NCBI GenBank assembly: GCA_901457705.2
Contig: LR590083.2
Location: 978,501 to 1,042,500, forward strand
From: Beijerinckiaceae bacterium RH AL1
GTDB taxonomy: Bacteria; Pseudomonadota; Alphaproteobacteria; Rhizobiales; Beijerinckiaceae
Length of the DNA: 64,000 nt
Direction of reading: 5' to 3'
Shown: piece by piece, positions 15,428-23,221 of the stretch
Layout: every line of letters begins with the position of its first letter
Position numbering within the stretch: position 1 is the stretch's first letter
Notes under the pieces: generated by a model
What the model saw: the letters and a program-made list of their open reading frames with translations, nothing else
The model's database searches: none
Told to the model about the DNA's origin: nothing
Translations under genes and position numbers: made by a program

Positions 15428-16546
15428 TCATGCGTCGACCTCGGCGTGGGCGGAGTAGAGCGGCAGGCGCACCTCGAAGGTCGAGCCTTCGCCAAGCTTG
15501 GAGTCGATCGCGATGTGGCCGCGGTGGCGGGCGACGACGTGCTTGACGAGCGCGAGGCCGAGGCCGGTGCCGCCCTTGGCGCGGCTCTGGCCGGCGTCGA
15601 CGCGGTAGAAGCGCTCGGTGAGGCGCGGGATGTGCTCGGGCGCGATGCCGGGGCCGTGGTCGCGCACCACCAGCCGGCCGTCGCCGCGCACGCGCTGCAC
15701 CTCGATCTCGACCATCGGCTCGGCCGCCTCGCTCGCCCCGTACTTGATCGCGTTCTCGATGAGGTTCTCGGCGACGCGGACCAGCTCGTCGCGGTCGCCG
15801 ATGACGATCACCGGCTCGGGCGCCCGCAGCTGCAGCGTCACGCCGTCGTCGTGGGCGAGCGGGGTGAGCGTATCGACGATGTGGCGGGCGACGAGCGCGA
15901 GGTCGACTGGGCTCTTCGGCTTCAGGTGCAGGTGCTGCTCGATGCGCGACAGGGAAAGCAGGTCGTCGACGAGGCGGGCCATGCGCTGCGCCTGCTCGCG
16001 CATGATGGAGAGGAACTTTGCGCGCGCGGTCTCGTCGTTGCGGGCGGGGCCTTGCAGGGTCTCGATGAAGCCGAGCAGCGAGGAGAGCGGGGTGCGCATC
16101 TCGTGGCTGGCATTGGCGATGAAGTCGACCCGCATGCGCTCGAAGCGCCGCGTCTCGGAGATCTCGTGCAGGTAGACGAGGACGAGGGGGCCGCAGTCGA
16201 GCCCGGCGACGGGCGCGACGGAGATCTCGAACAGCCGCTCGACCGGCACGCGCTCGAGCCAGGTAGTGCGCGTCGTCGCGCCCGCCTCGCGGGCATCGAG
16301 CACGGCGTCGAGCACGTCGGGCGCGCGCAGGTGGCTTGCCAGCGGCGCGCCAACGCGCAGGCTGGGGAAGAGCGCGCGGGCCGGCGGGTTGACCTTGATG
16401 ATCCGGTCGTCGGCGTCGATCGCCAGCACCGCCTCGGGCAGGGCGGCGAGGATCGCGGCGAGCGAGGCGCGGTCGTCGTGCGGCGGCGGCGGGGCCGGGG
16501 GGTCGAGCGCCAGCGCGCTCAAGACCTTGCCGAGCCCGCGCGCCAC
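15428..16546 (-). CDS. phoR: PhoR-like sensor histidine kinase lacking membrane segments
   Basis: A 372-residue kinase. A PAS domain covers about 27–130 (ILAALPEAVLAIDADDRIIKVN). The dimerisation/phosphoacceptor helix contains FIANASHEMRTPLSSL (H near 146). The ATPase domain shows the N box (ENLIENAIKYG), G1 (DHGPGIA), the F box (RFYRVD) and G2 (GGTGLGLALVKH). The sequence resembles PhoR, which phosphorylates PhoB in low phosphate, but the two N-terminal membrane helices usual in PhoR are absent: it starts at GTG 16546 one base after the olsA stop. It must therefore be cytosolic or recruited by PhoU/Pst proteins. No phoB or pst gene is in the window. Coupling with olsA fits phosphate-controlled lipid replacement. 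Confidence 0.8.
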   Translation of the reverse strand: MARGLGKVLSALALDPPAPPPPHDDRASLAAILAALPEAVLAIDADDRIIKVNPPARALFPSLRVGAPLASHLRAPDVLDAVLDAREAGATTRTTWLERVPVERLFEISVAPVAGLDCGPLVLVYLHEISETRRFERMRVDFIANASHEMRTPLSSLLGFIETLQGPARNDETARAKFLSIMREQAQRMARLVDDLLSLSRIEQHLHLKPKSPVDLALVARHIVDTLTPLAHDDGVTLQLRAPEPVIVIGDRDELVRVAENLIENAIKYGASEAAEPMVEIEVQRVRGDGRLVVRDHGPGIAPEHIPRLTERFYRVDAGQSRAKGGTGLGLALVKHVVARHRGHIAIDSKLGEGSTFEVRLPLYSAHAEVDA

Positions 16547-16547
16547 G

Positions 16548-17360
16548 TCATGCCCCTCGCGCCGCCGCGGCGGCGGCGAGGTCCGGCGCGTCGGCGGCGA
16601 CCGCCGTACTGCGGCGGCGGTGGGCGGCGAGCAGAGCCACCACGTGCTCCCGCGCCTCGCGCGTCACGATCTTGCGGTCGGCGTCGGGCCCGTAGGAGAT
16701 CGGCGCCCCGAGCGCGATCGCGCAGGTGATCCGCGGCCCGCGCAGCACCCGCCAGAGGTGCGGCAGCAGCGCATCGTCGCCGAGCCAGGCGGCGACGGGC
16801 GAGGAATAGGCCAGCGCCACGGGCTGCACCGCGACCTCGTCGCAGGCAGGATCCTGGGCCAGGAAATCGCGCGCGGCGGCGAGATGCGAGCTCATGAACC
16901 GGCCGGGCTCGGCGCCGCCGAAGGTCGTGCCCTCGGGGAAGATCAGTGCGGTGCGCCTCTCGCGCAGCCGCGCCGCGAGCTTGGCGTTGGCCGGCGGGAT
17001 CGAGCGGCGGCGGCCACGGTCGACGAAGACGGTGCCCTGCACCTCGGCGAAGGCGGAGAGGATCGGCCAGGCAGAGACGTCGCGCTTGGCCAAAAAGCAG
17101 AACGGCTCGACGCTGCCGAGCGCCAGGATGTCGATCCAGGAGACGTGGTTGGCGACGCAGAGCACCGGCTGCCCGCGCACCAGCGCGCCTGTTGTCGCGA
17201 CGTCGACGCCGACGAGCGCGAGCAGCGAGCGGCAGAACGCCTGCGGAATCAGCGCCGCGTGCCCGGGCGCCCAGCGCGCCACCAGCCATTGCAGCGGCAC
17301 GCCGACGAGGAAGAAGGCGAGGAGGACGACGAAGATCAGGGCGGCTCGGAACGGGGCCAT
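16548..17360 (-). CDS. olsA: 1-acylglycerol-3-phosphate/lyso-ornithine-lipid O-acyltransferase (PlsC/OlsA)
   Basis: A 270-residue PlsC-family acyltransferase. A membrane helix near residues 5–25 is followed by the catalytic NHVSWIDI (HX4D) near 88 and the FPEGTTFGG substrate motif near 158. Phosphatidic-acid synthesis (PlsC) is the general role. OlsA is preferred because the divergent neighbour is OlsB, which makes lyso-ornithine lipid; OlsA adds the second acyl chain. ATG 17360 begins at the membrane helix and fits family length. An open frame continues upstream but runs antisense to olsB and is not coding. phoR follows immediately, suggesting an olsA–phoR unit. Confidence 0.78.
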   Translation of the reverse strand: MAPFRAALIFVVLLAFFLVGVPLQWLVARWAPGHAALIPQAFCRSLLALVGVDVATTGALVRGQPVLCVANHVSWIDILALGSVEPFCFLAKRDVSAWPILSAFAEVQGTVFVDRGRRRSIPPANAKLAARLRERRTALIFPEGTTFGGAEPGRFMSSHLAAARDFLAQDPACDEVAVQPVALAYSSPVAAWLGDDALLPHLWRVLRGPRITCAIALGAPISYGPDADRKIVTREAREHVVALLAAHRRRSTAVAADAPDLAAAAAARGA

Positions 17361-17423
17361 CACAGCTCTTGGGCAGGCCCCTCCGCGTGGAGCACAGTGA
17401 GGCAAGAATCGCACGCTGCCGTG

Positions 17424-17442
17424 GATATCGGGTTTCGATATC
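17424..17442. promoter_or_regulatory. perfect dyad between olsA and olsB
   Basis: GATATCG–GGTTT–CGATATC is a perfect 7-bp inverted repeat with a 5-bp spacer. It sits 64 bp from the olsA start and 87 bp from the olsB start, a typical place for an operator controlling divergent promoters. Just to its right (17450–17475) are TGACA and GTCAT half-sites vaguely like a Pho box. The regulator is unknown. Confidence 0.5.
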
Positions 17443-17528
17443 GTTGGCGTGACAGCCGTGTGCAATGTCGTCATGAAAGCTTTATCCGGCCTGCCTAACG
17501 CAAGACGATCTCGAGCACCAGCGAGTCG

Positions 17529-18416
17529 ATGACCATCCTTCTTCACAACCTTGTCGATGCGCCGCGCGTCGTCGATCTCCCCCATCCCGACCCGGCCGCG
17601 ACGGTGCTCGAGACGAGCGGCCCCTTCGAGATCAGGCTCGTCAACGGCGGCAAGCTGCTGCGCCAGGCGCAGCGCCTGCGCTACACCTGCTTCTTCGAGG
17701 ACGGCGGCGCGATCGCGTCCGCGGCCGCCGCCGCGTGCCGCCGCGACCTCTGCGACTTCGATGCCATCTGCGACCATCTCGTCATCGTCGACACCGAGGC
17801 AATCGGCCGCTCGGGACGCCAGAAGCCGCGCGTCGTCGGCACCTATCGCCTGCTCCGCCGCGAGGTCGCCGAGCGCCACGGCGGCTTCTATTCGCAGAGC
17901 GAGTTTGACCTCGCGCCGCTGCTGGCCGCGCACCCCGGCGCGCGCCTGCTCGAGCTCGGCCGCTCCTGCGTCCATCCCGACTACCGCGCCAAGCGCGTCA
18001 TCGAGCTGTTGTGGCGCGGCCTGTGGCTCTACGCCTCGCGGCATGCGGTCGAGGCGCTGATCGGCTGCGCGAGCCTGCCCGGCACCGACCTCGAAGCGCT
18101 CGAGCCGCAGCTCAGCTTCCTCACGACGCACGCCCGCGCCGGGGACGACTGGCTCGTCGCCGCCCTGCCGCACCGGGCGGCGCGCTTCGTGCCGCGCCCG
18201 GCCGAGGAGATCGACGCGCGGCGCGCGCTGATGCAGCTGCCGCCATTGGTGAAGGCCTATCTGCGCACCGGCGCGCGGTTCGGCTGCGACGCCGTCATCG
18301 ACCATCAGTTCGGCACGACGGACGTCTTCGCCATCATGGCGATGTCGGACATCGAGGAGCGCTACCTCGCCCATTACGGCCAGCCGAGCTGCGTCTCCGG
18401 CGCCCCCGTCGCCTGA
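17529..18416 (+). CDS. olsB: L-ornithine N-alpha-acyltransferase OlsB
   Basis: A 295-residue protein of the OlsB family (GNAT/autoinducer-synthase-like fold, Sinorhizobium OlsB length). Characteristic segments are EIRLVNGGKLLRQAQRLRYTCFFED, VVGTYRLL (about 104), FYSQSEFDL and LELGRSCVHPDYR (about 145). It N-acylates ornithine with a 3-hydroxy fatty acid from acyl-carrier protein, the first step to phosphorus-free ornithine lipids. The start ATG 17529 precedes the conserved region by the usual ~35 residues. It diverges from olsA across a 168-bp gap with a perfect dyad. A phoR-like kinase beyond olsA suggests phosphate control, as known for ornithine lipids in Sinorhizobium. Confidence 0.88.
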   Translation: MTILLHNLVDAPRVVDLPHPDPAATVLETSGPFEIRLVNGGKLLRQAQRLRYTCFFEDGGAIASAAAAACRRDLCDFDAICDHLVIVDTEAIGRSGRQKPRVVGTYRLLRREVAERHGGFYSQSEFDLAPLLAAHPGARLLELGRSCVHPDYRAKRVIELLWRGLWLYASRHAVEALIGCASLPGTDLEALEPQLSFLTTHARAGDDWLVAALPHRAARFVPRPAEEIDARRALMQLPPLVKAYLRTGARFGCDAVIDHQFGTTDVFAIMAMSDIEERYLAHYGQPSCVSGAPVA

Positions 18417-18533
18417 CGACCGGGGAGAAGTGTGATTTCGATCGCACGCCTCGCCCTTAAACGAAGCTTGGCCGTGCGATGCGGCCGCGTGGCGGCGTTG
18501 CCTTTCGCCGAGGGCCCCCGCATAGTCGATGAC

Positions 18534-19298
18534 ATGAGACGCGATCGATCCTCTCGGAGCCGTTCGCAGCAGATCATGCTGTGTCGCGCCCGCCTGCGCG
18601 TCCCGCTCTTCGCCCTCATGCTCGGCGTCGCCGGCGGCGCGGCGTGGGCCGAGCCGGTGCCGAACACGGCCGTCGACGACCATCGCGCCTCGGCGATCGC
18701 TGCGGAAAAGCCGTCGATCCTGAGCCTGAAGGACGCGCTGCTCCACGATGCCGCGGCCCCTGTGCTCGGCGATCCCGACGCCGACGTCACGATCGTCGCC
18801 TTCCAGGACTACAACTGCCCCTTCTGCCGCAAGAGCGATGCCGACCTCGACGCGCTGCTCGCCGACGATCCGAAGATCCGCGTCATCTACAAGGAATGGC
18901 CGATCCTCGCGAAATCCTCGGTGAAGGCCGCCAAGGTTGCGATCGCCGCGGCCTGGCAGGGCAAGTACGCCGAGCTGCATAAGGCCTTCATGCAGATGAA
19001 TGCCCGCCCGGCGACGGACGCCGACATCGGCAAGGCGGTCGTGGTGGCCGGCCTCGACGTCAAGCGGCTGAACCGCGACCTGGCGCGGCGCGACTCCGAG
19101 ATCGTCGCGCTCCTCAAGCGCAACATGCAGGAAGCCGACGCGCTCAATCTCAAGGGGACGCCGGTCTATCTCATCGGGCCCTTCATCACCGCGAGCCCGC
19201 TCGACCTGCCGCAGTTCAAGCAGATCGTCGCCGATGCGCGGGCCGACCAGGCGAAGCCGGCGGAGACCCCCGCGGCGACGGACGACGCGAAGCCGTAA
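18534..19298 (+). CDS. DsbA-family thiol–disulfide protein, exported
   Basis: About 254 residues. A basic N-terminus and hydrophobic stretch ending GAAWA form a Sec signal peptide. The thioredoxin-like domain opens with DVTIVAFQDYNCPFCRKSDADL; CPFC is the active site. A helical insertion and the cis-proline loop KGTPVYLIG (about 207) complete the DsbA fold. This resembles the Com1/DsbA branch of alphaproteobacteria, acting in the periplasm as oxidase or isomerase. The start is uncertain: ATG 18534 and ATG 18576 are both plausible and the earlier frame to 18432 is not hydrophobic. The C-terminus is Pro/Ala rich. No DsbB partner is in the window. Confidence 0.82.
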   Translation: MRRDRSSRSRSQQIMLCRARLRVPLFALMLGVAGGAAWAEPVPNTAVDDHRASAIAAEKPSILSLKDALLHDAAAPVLGDPDADVTIVAFQDYNCPFCRKSDADLDALLADDPKIRVIYKEWPILAKSSVKAAKVAIAAAWQGKYAELHKAFMQMNARPATDADIGKAVVVAGLDVKRLNRDLARRDSEIVALLKRNMQEADALNLKGTPVYLIGPFITASPLDLPQFKQIVADARADQAKPAETPAATDDAKP

Positions 19299-19304
19299 AC
19301 GCCG

Positions 19305-19676
19305 CTACAAGCCGGCCAGCGACAAGGCGACGGCCGCCGACAGCAGCATCCAGCCGGGATGGCGGCCGCCGCTGACCCAGGCATTCCCAAAGATCCCGGC
19401 CGCGTAGATCGCCGCGCAGGTCAGCACGATCCAGTGGCGCGCCGCCGGGTCGAAGCGCGGCGCCGCGATCAGCAGCACGCCGCAGCCGCACCACGCGACG
19501 GTGCCGGCCTGCCAGATGAGGCGCAGCAGGAGCCGGATCCGCGCCGGCTCGATGTGCGCGTGGCGAAAGACCGTCGTCTCGCCGATGACGCCGTGGAAGA
19601 GGGCGACCGCGATCGCGAGCGCGCCGCCGGCCTGCAGAAGGATGTCGCGCCAGGGGCCATGCATCGACAGCTCCAT
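19305..19676 (-). CDS. small four-helix membrane protein
   Basis: A 123-residue hydrophobic protein with helices near 12–30, 48–67, 80–98 and 104–122. No signal peptide and no recognised catalytic motif. Family not identified with confidence. It diverges from the TetR regulator, and an operator-like dyad at 19673–19690 covers its start codon, so it is the likely target of that regulator. ATG 19664 (residue 5) is an alternative start that would leave the dyad in the leader. Its 3' end is 6 bp from the convergent DsbA-like gene. Confidence 0.65.
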   Translation of the reverse strand: MELSMHGPWRDILLQAGGALAIAVALFHGVIGETTVFRHAHIEPARIRLLLRLIWQAGTVAWCGCGVLLIAAPRFDPAARHWIVLTCAAIYAAGIFGNAWVSGGRHPGWMLLSAAVALSLAGL

Positions 19677-19690
19677 ACAACAGTGTACGG
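19673..19690. promoter_or_regulatory. probable TetR-family operator
   Basis: CCATACA–ACAG–TGTACGG is an inverted repeat (6 of 7 positions paired) in the 65-bp gap between the small membrane protein and the TetR gene. A further half-site TGTATGG is at 19731–19737, just before the TetR start. Such placement suggests autoregulation and repression of the divergent gene. Confidence 0.55.
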
Positions 19691-19741
19691 TAACCCGTGC
19701 GCCTCAAGGCGGCGTGAGTCAAGACAGAAGTGTATGGTACG

Positions 19742-20287
19742 ATGACCGAGCGATTGTCGCGGGCGGATTGGCTGAAGGCCGGCCTGCAGGCGCTGGCCCG
19801 CGACGGCGCCGCGAGCCTGAAGGCGGACGTCCTGGCGAAGCGGCTCGGCGTCTCGCGCGGCTCCTTCTACTGGCACTTCGCAGACATCGACGCCTTCCAC
19901 TATGCGCTGGCCGCGGCCTGGCGCGACGTGGCGGTCGAGCAGGTGATCCGCCTGCTCGAGCAGGCCGCGCCGAAAATGCGGATGCGCCGGCTTCTCGGCA
20001 TCGCGCTCGGCGCCGACCCCTCGCTCGAGATCGGCATGCGGGCCTGGGCGGCGTCCTCGCCGCGCGCGCAGGAGGCCGTGACGGCGGTTGACGCGCGGCG
20101 CCTCGCCTATATGGAACGCATGCTCACCGCTGTCGGCGTGGCGCCGGAGGCTTCCGGGGTTCGGGCGCGGGTGATCTACTGGGCCTATCTCGGCAGCGTC
20201 CTGTCGCGAGTCCGAGTCGAGGATTCAATGTTGGCGCGCTTGATCGACGAGCTGGCGGACTTCGCGACGAGAGACGAGCGCCTCTAG
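19742..20287 (+). CDS. TetR-family transcriptional regulator
   Basis: A 181-residue regulator. The helix-turn-helix is near 30–55 (LAKRLGVSRGSFYWHFADIDAF), the TetR signature; the C-terminal helical half would bind an unknown ligand. ATG 19742 was preferred to an upstream ATG at 19730, giving a standard N-terminal length before the HTH. The intergenic dyads are probably its operators. The stop codon is followed at once by the HAD gene start (20288), so both are likely co-transcribed. Predicted targets are itself and the divergent membrane protein. Confidence 0.85.
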   Translation: MTERLSRADWLKAGLQALARDGAASLKADVLAKRLGVSRGSFYWHFADIDAFHYALAAAWRDVAVEQVIRLLEQAAPKMRMRRLLGIALGADPSLEIGMRAWAASSPRAQEAVTAVDARRLAYMERMLTAVGVAPEASGVRARVIYWAYLGSVLSRVRVEDSMLARLIDELADFATRDERL

Positions 20288-20968
20288 ATGCTGTCCAGCG
20301 ACCGATCCCTGCCCGCGGCCGCCGCCGCCGCTCGCTACGATCTCGTCATCCTCGACTTCGACGGCACGCTGGCCGACAGCATCACCTGGTTCGCCGGCGT
20401 CTTCAACGAGGTCGCGCGCCGCTACCGCTTCCACCAGGCGACGCCGGCCGAGCTCGAGGCGCTGCGCGGCGAGGGCGTCGCCGGCATCCTGCGGGCGCTC
20501 GGCGTGGCGCGCTGGAAGGTGCCGCTGATCGCCCGCCACATGCGCAAGCTCGTGGCGCGCGACATCGCCAAGATCGCGCTCTTCCCCGGCGCGCTACAGC
20601 TGATCCACGATCTTGCCGAGGCCGGTCTGCGGCTCGCCATGGTCAGCTCGAACGCCGAGGCCAATGTCGCGCGGCTGCTCGGCCCCGAGGCGACTGCGCT
20701 GATCGACCATTTCGCCTGCGGCGCGTCGCTGCACGGCAAGGTCGCGAAGTTCCGTGCCGTGCTCGATGCCGCCGCGGTGGCACCGGCGCGCGCGATCGCC
20801 ATCGGCGACGAGGTCCGCGACGTCGAGGCCGCTGCCGCAGCCGGGATCGCGTCGGGCGCGGTCGACTGGGGCTACGCGACGCGCGCCGCGTTGGAAGCGC
20901 GGCGCCCGACTGTGCTCTTCCACGAGATGTCGGCGATCACACCGTTCGTCCTCGGCCTGACCGCCTGA
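20288..20968 (+). CDS. HAD-family phosphatase (Gph-like)
   Basis: A 226-residue haloacid-dehalogenase-type hydrolase. Motif I is LDFDGTLAD (about 21), with a helical cap following. Motif II is AMVSSN (about 117), the motif III lysine is in HGKVAKF, and motif IV is IGDEVRDVEAAAAAG (about 176). This pattern fits phosphoglycolate or other small phosphate-monoester phosphatases; substrate cannot be inferred. It begins directly after the TetR stop codon. Its C-terminus (YATRAALEARRPTVLF) follows the Gph pattern of a late substrate-specific loop. Confidence 0.85.
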   Translation: MLSSDRSLPAAAAAARYDLVILDFDGTLADSITWFAGVFNEVARRYRFHQATPAELEALRGEGVAGILRALGVARWKVPLIARHMRKLVARDIAKIALFPGALQLIHDLAEAGLRLAMVSSNAEANVARLLGPEATALIDHFACGASLHGKVAKFRAVLDAAAVAPARAIAIGDEVRDVEAAAAAGIASGAVDWGYATRAALEARRPTVLFHEMSAITPFVLGLTA

Positions 20969-20975
20969 GTGTCGC

Positions 20976-21131
20976 TTAGGGCGAGGCGATCCAGGCAGCC
21001 GCGACATCCATCGGCGCCGGGTCGAGACATTCGATCGTGACGCTCGCGGCGCAAAGGGCGATTGCCCACAGGAGGAACATCGACGGTCGCGCGCGAACCC
21101 GGGATGTGCGGGGCATCAGCAATGTCGGCAT
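20976..21131 (-). CDS. possible small membrane-anchored peptide
   Basis: A 51-residue frame with ATG 21131 preceded by GAGG at 5 bases. It contains one hydrophobic stretch (MFLLWAIALCAASVTI) followed by ECLDPAPMDVAAAW. No family was recognised. It ends 7 bp from the convergent HAD gene. It may be a genuine small protein or chance; a longer in-frame extension to 21254 looks non-coding. Confidence 0.35.
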   Translation of the reverse strand: MPTLLMPRTSRVRARPSMFLLWAIALCAASVTIECLDPAPMDVAAAWIASP

Positions 21132-21419
21132 CTTGTCCTCGCGTCGCTGGCGGAAGCACGCCGTGGGACTCATCATCCGCCAGCAAGTCGTCGGTGTCCT
21201 CACCCGGATGAGGGACAGCGGACGAAATCGCGTTTGGTGCGATGGGGCGGGCAACGGATGCGGTTGCGCAGGGCGGCGGGAGCGTCGCGACCGTTACCAA
21301 AGTGTTAAGTCGGCGCGCCATTTTCGCCACGAGCCGGCGCATCGGCGAAAAATCCAAATAATCGGTGCAGAAAACACTTGTGCGCAGGGGGAATGAGCCT
21401 ATGTTCCGCCCTGCCCAAA

Positions 21420-21720
21420 TCGCACGTGCCTGTGGTCGTGTGTCGGTGGACGGGGTCAGGACAAGAGGCCTGTGAACCGTCCTTAATAGCCGGCAGCCGG
21501 AGCGAACCGGTGAACCCCGCCAAAACGGGGACGCGACTTAAAGCAACGACGGACCGGGCTTTTTCGTCTCTGTCGGCCTCCAACGCCGACTTACCGAAGA
21601 GGCTAGTCTCTCTTGCCGGGCGTGCGGATCGGGGGCTCACCCTAATCCAATCGATGGCTTTGATCCCGACGCCAGGACTCCATCCTGGTCGACGACGGTC
21701 ATCAGCCACGGCGCAGCATC
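21420..21720 (+). ncRNA. structured leader of the ornithine decarboxylase gene (speF-motif candidate)
   Basis: About 470 bp without a credible gene precede the decarboxylase. The leader contains clear hairpins: CCCCG/CGGGG at 21515–21530 with a 6-nt loop, GTCGGC/GCCGAC at 21572–21590 with a 7-nt loop, and an AAGAG/CTCTT stem just after it. A speF RNA motif is known upstream of such decarboxylase genes in alphaproteobacteria. Position and hairpin-rich build fit, but I cannot run the covariance model, so the identity is an inference. Confidence 0.55.
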
Positions 21721-21886
21721 CGGGACGGCGTAGCCGACGGCCATGAGGCCTTCGGCGATCCGGACCGAGAATGGCATTCGAACGTCGCTTGCGCGTCTCC
21801 ACATCGCGCGGGCAGCGAACGGTGTCGTTCACCCCTTTGTACTCAATCGTTTGCCGACCAACGGGTCGGCGCGAAGGGATGCGGCG

Positions 21887-23029
21887 ATGACACAGAAGAT
21901 CCAAGACTTCCTGCGCACCCGCCGCGAGATCGGCGCCGACACGGGCCCGTGCCTCGTGGTCGACCTCGACGTCGTGCGAGAGAACTACCACACGTTCGAG
22001 CACGCGCTGCCGGACAGCCGCGTGTTCTACGCCGTGAAGGCCAACCCCGCTCCGGCGGTGCTGAACCTGCTCGCGCAGCTCGGCTCGTGCTTCGATTGCG
22101 CGAGCGTCGTCGAGATCGAGCAGGTGCTCGCCACCGGCGCCACGGCCGACCGCATCTCCTTCGGCAACACGATCAAGAAGGAGCGCGACGTCGCGCGCGC
22201 CTTCCAGCTCGGGATCCGCCTCTTCGCGGTCGATTGCGAGGCCGAGGTCGAGAAGATCGCGCGCGTCGCGCCGGGCTCGAAGGTGTTCTGCCGCATGCTC
22301 TGCAACGGCGAGGGCGCCGAGTGGCCGCTGTCGCGCAAGTTCGGCTGCGAGGTCGCGATGGCGCCGCGCGTGCTCGAGCATGCGCAGCGCCTCGGGCTCG
22401 TCGCCTACGGTCTCTCGTTCCACGTCGGCTCGCAGCAGAACGATGTCGGCATGTGGGACGGCGCGCTGAAGGCGGCGTCGGAGATCTTCAAGGATCTCGC
22501 CGAGCGCGGCATCAACCTGCAGATGGTCAACCTCGGCGGCGGCTTCCCGACGAAGTACCTGAAGAACGTGCCGAACGTGATGAGCTACGGCCATGCGATC
22601 TTCGCCGCGCTTCGCAAGCACTTCGGCAACCGCATCCCGGAGACCATCATCGAGCCGGGTCGCGGCATGGTCGGCAATGCCGGCATGATCGAGGCCGAGG
22701 TCGTGCTGATCTCGAAGAAGTCGGACGAGGACAAGGTGCGCTGGGTCTATCTCGACATCGGCAAGTTCGGTGGTCTCGCCGAGACGATGGACGAGATGAT
22801 CCGTTACCCGATCAAGACCGCCTTCGATGCCGATGCCAAGGAGCCCTGCGTGATCGCCGGCCCGACCTGCGACTCGGTCGACGTGCTTTATGAGAAGGTC
22901 CCCTACGACCTCCCCGTGAGCCTCGAGATCGGCGCCAAGGTCCTGATCGAAGGCACCGGCGCGTACACGACGACGTATTCCGCCGTCGGCTTCAACGGCT
23001 TCCCGCCGCTGAAGAGCTACGTGATCTGA
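21887..23029 (+). CDS. ornithine (or lysine/ornithine) decarboxylase, fold type III PLP enzyme
   Basis: A 380-residue eukaryotic-type decarboxylase. The PLP lysine is in VFYAVKANP (about 49). HVGSQ (about 185), GGGFP (about 222) and EPGRGMVG (about 262) bind PLP and phosphate. GPTCDSVDVL (about 326) supplies the cysteine acting across the dimer. It produces putrescine, used by homospermidine synthase 1 kb downstream, so the two form a polyamine pathway. ATG 21887 follows an AAGGGA ribosome site and starts at the conserved TQKIQDFL; upstream in-frame codons belong to the leader. Expression is probably controlled by the structured leader. It could also accept lysine. Confidence 0.92.
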   Translation: MTQKIQDFLRTRREIGADTGPCLVVDLDVVRENYHTFEHALPDSRVFYAVKANPAPAVLNLLAQLGSCFDCASVVEIEQVLATGATADRISFGNTIKKERDVARAFQLGIRLFAVDCEAEVEKIARVAPGSKVFCRMLCNGEGAEWPLSRKFGCEVAMAPRVLEHAQRLGLVAYGLSFHVGSQQNDVGMWDGALKAASEIFKDLAERGINLQMVNLGGGFPTKYLKNVPNVMSYGHAIFAALRKHFGNRIPETIIEPGRGMVGNAGMIEAEVVLISKKSDEDKVRWVYLDIGKFGGLAETMDEMIRYPIKTAFDADAKEPCVIAGPTCDSVDVLYEKVPYDLPVSLEIGAKVLIEGTGAYTTTYSAVGFNGFPPLKSYVI

Positions 23030-23033
23030 GACC

Positions 23034-23171
23034 CCTTCTCCCCCTTGCGGGAGAAGGTGCCCGAAGGGCGGATGAGGGGTTCTCTCCGCTGCTTCCACCA
23101 ACGTCGATGAGGCGGCGTCACGCCCATCCGACCTCGCGTCGCGAGGCCACCGTCTCCCGCAGGGGAGAAGG
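23034..23171. repeat. bipartite palindromic repeat, copy A
   Basis: Two GC-rich hairpins (a CTTCTCCC..GGGAGAAG arm at each end) flank a variable middle with GGATGAGGGG and CATCCGACC. Copies B (23915) and C (42131) share both ends. It fills the gap between the decarboxylase and the GNAT gene and may end transcription. Confidence 0.75.
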
Positions 23172-23221
23172 TTGGCGCGCGACACCCTTCCATCCTTCTG
23201 ACCCAGGAAAGGGTTGGTTCG

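Noticed and set aside
17361-18980. Upstream extension of the olsA frame through olsB
   Set aside because: It is antisense to OlsB, a strongly conserved protein. The olsA product is complete from 17360.
21743-21886. In-frame N-terminal extension of the ornithine decarboxylase
   Set aside because: It falls in the structured leader, lacks conservation with the family's N-terminus, and the ATG at 21887 has a better ribosome site.
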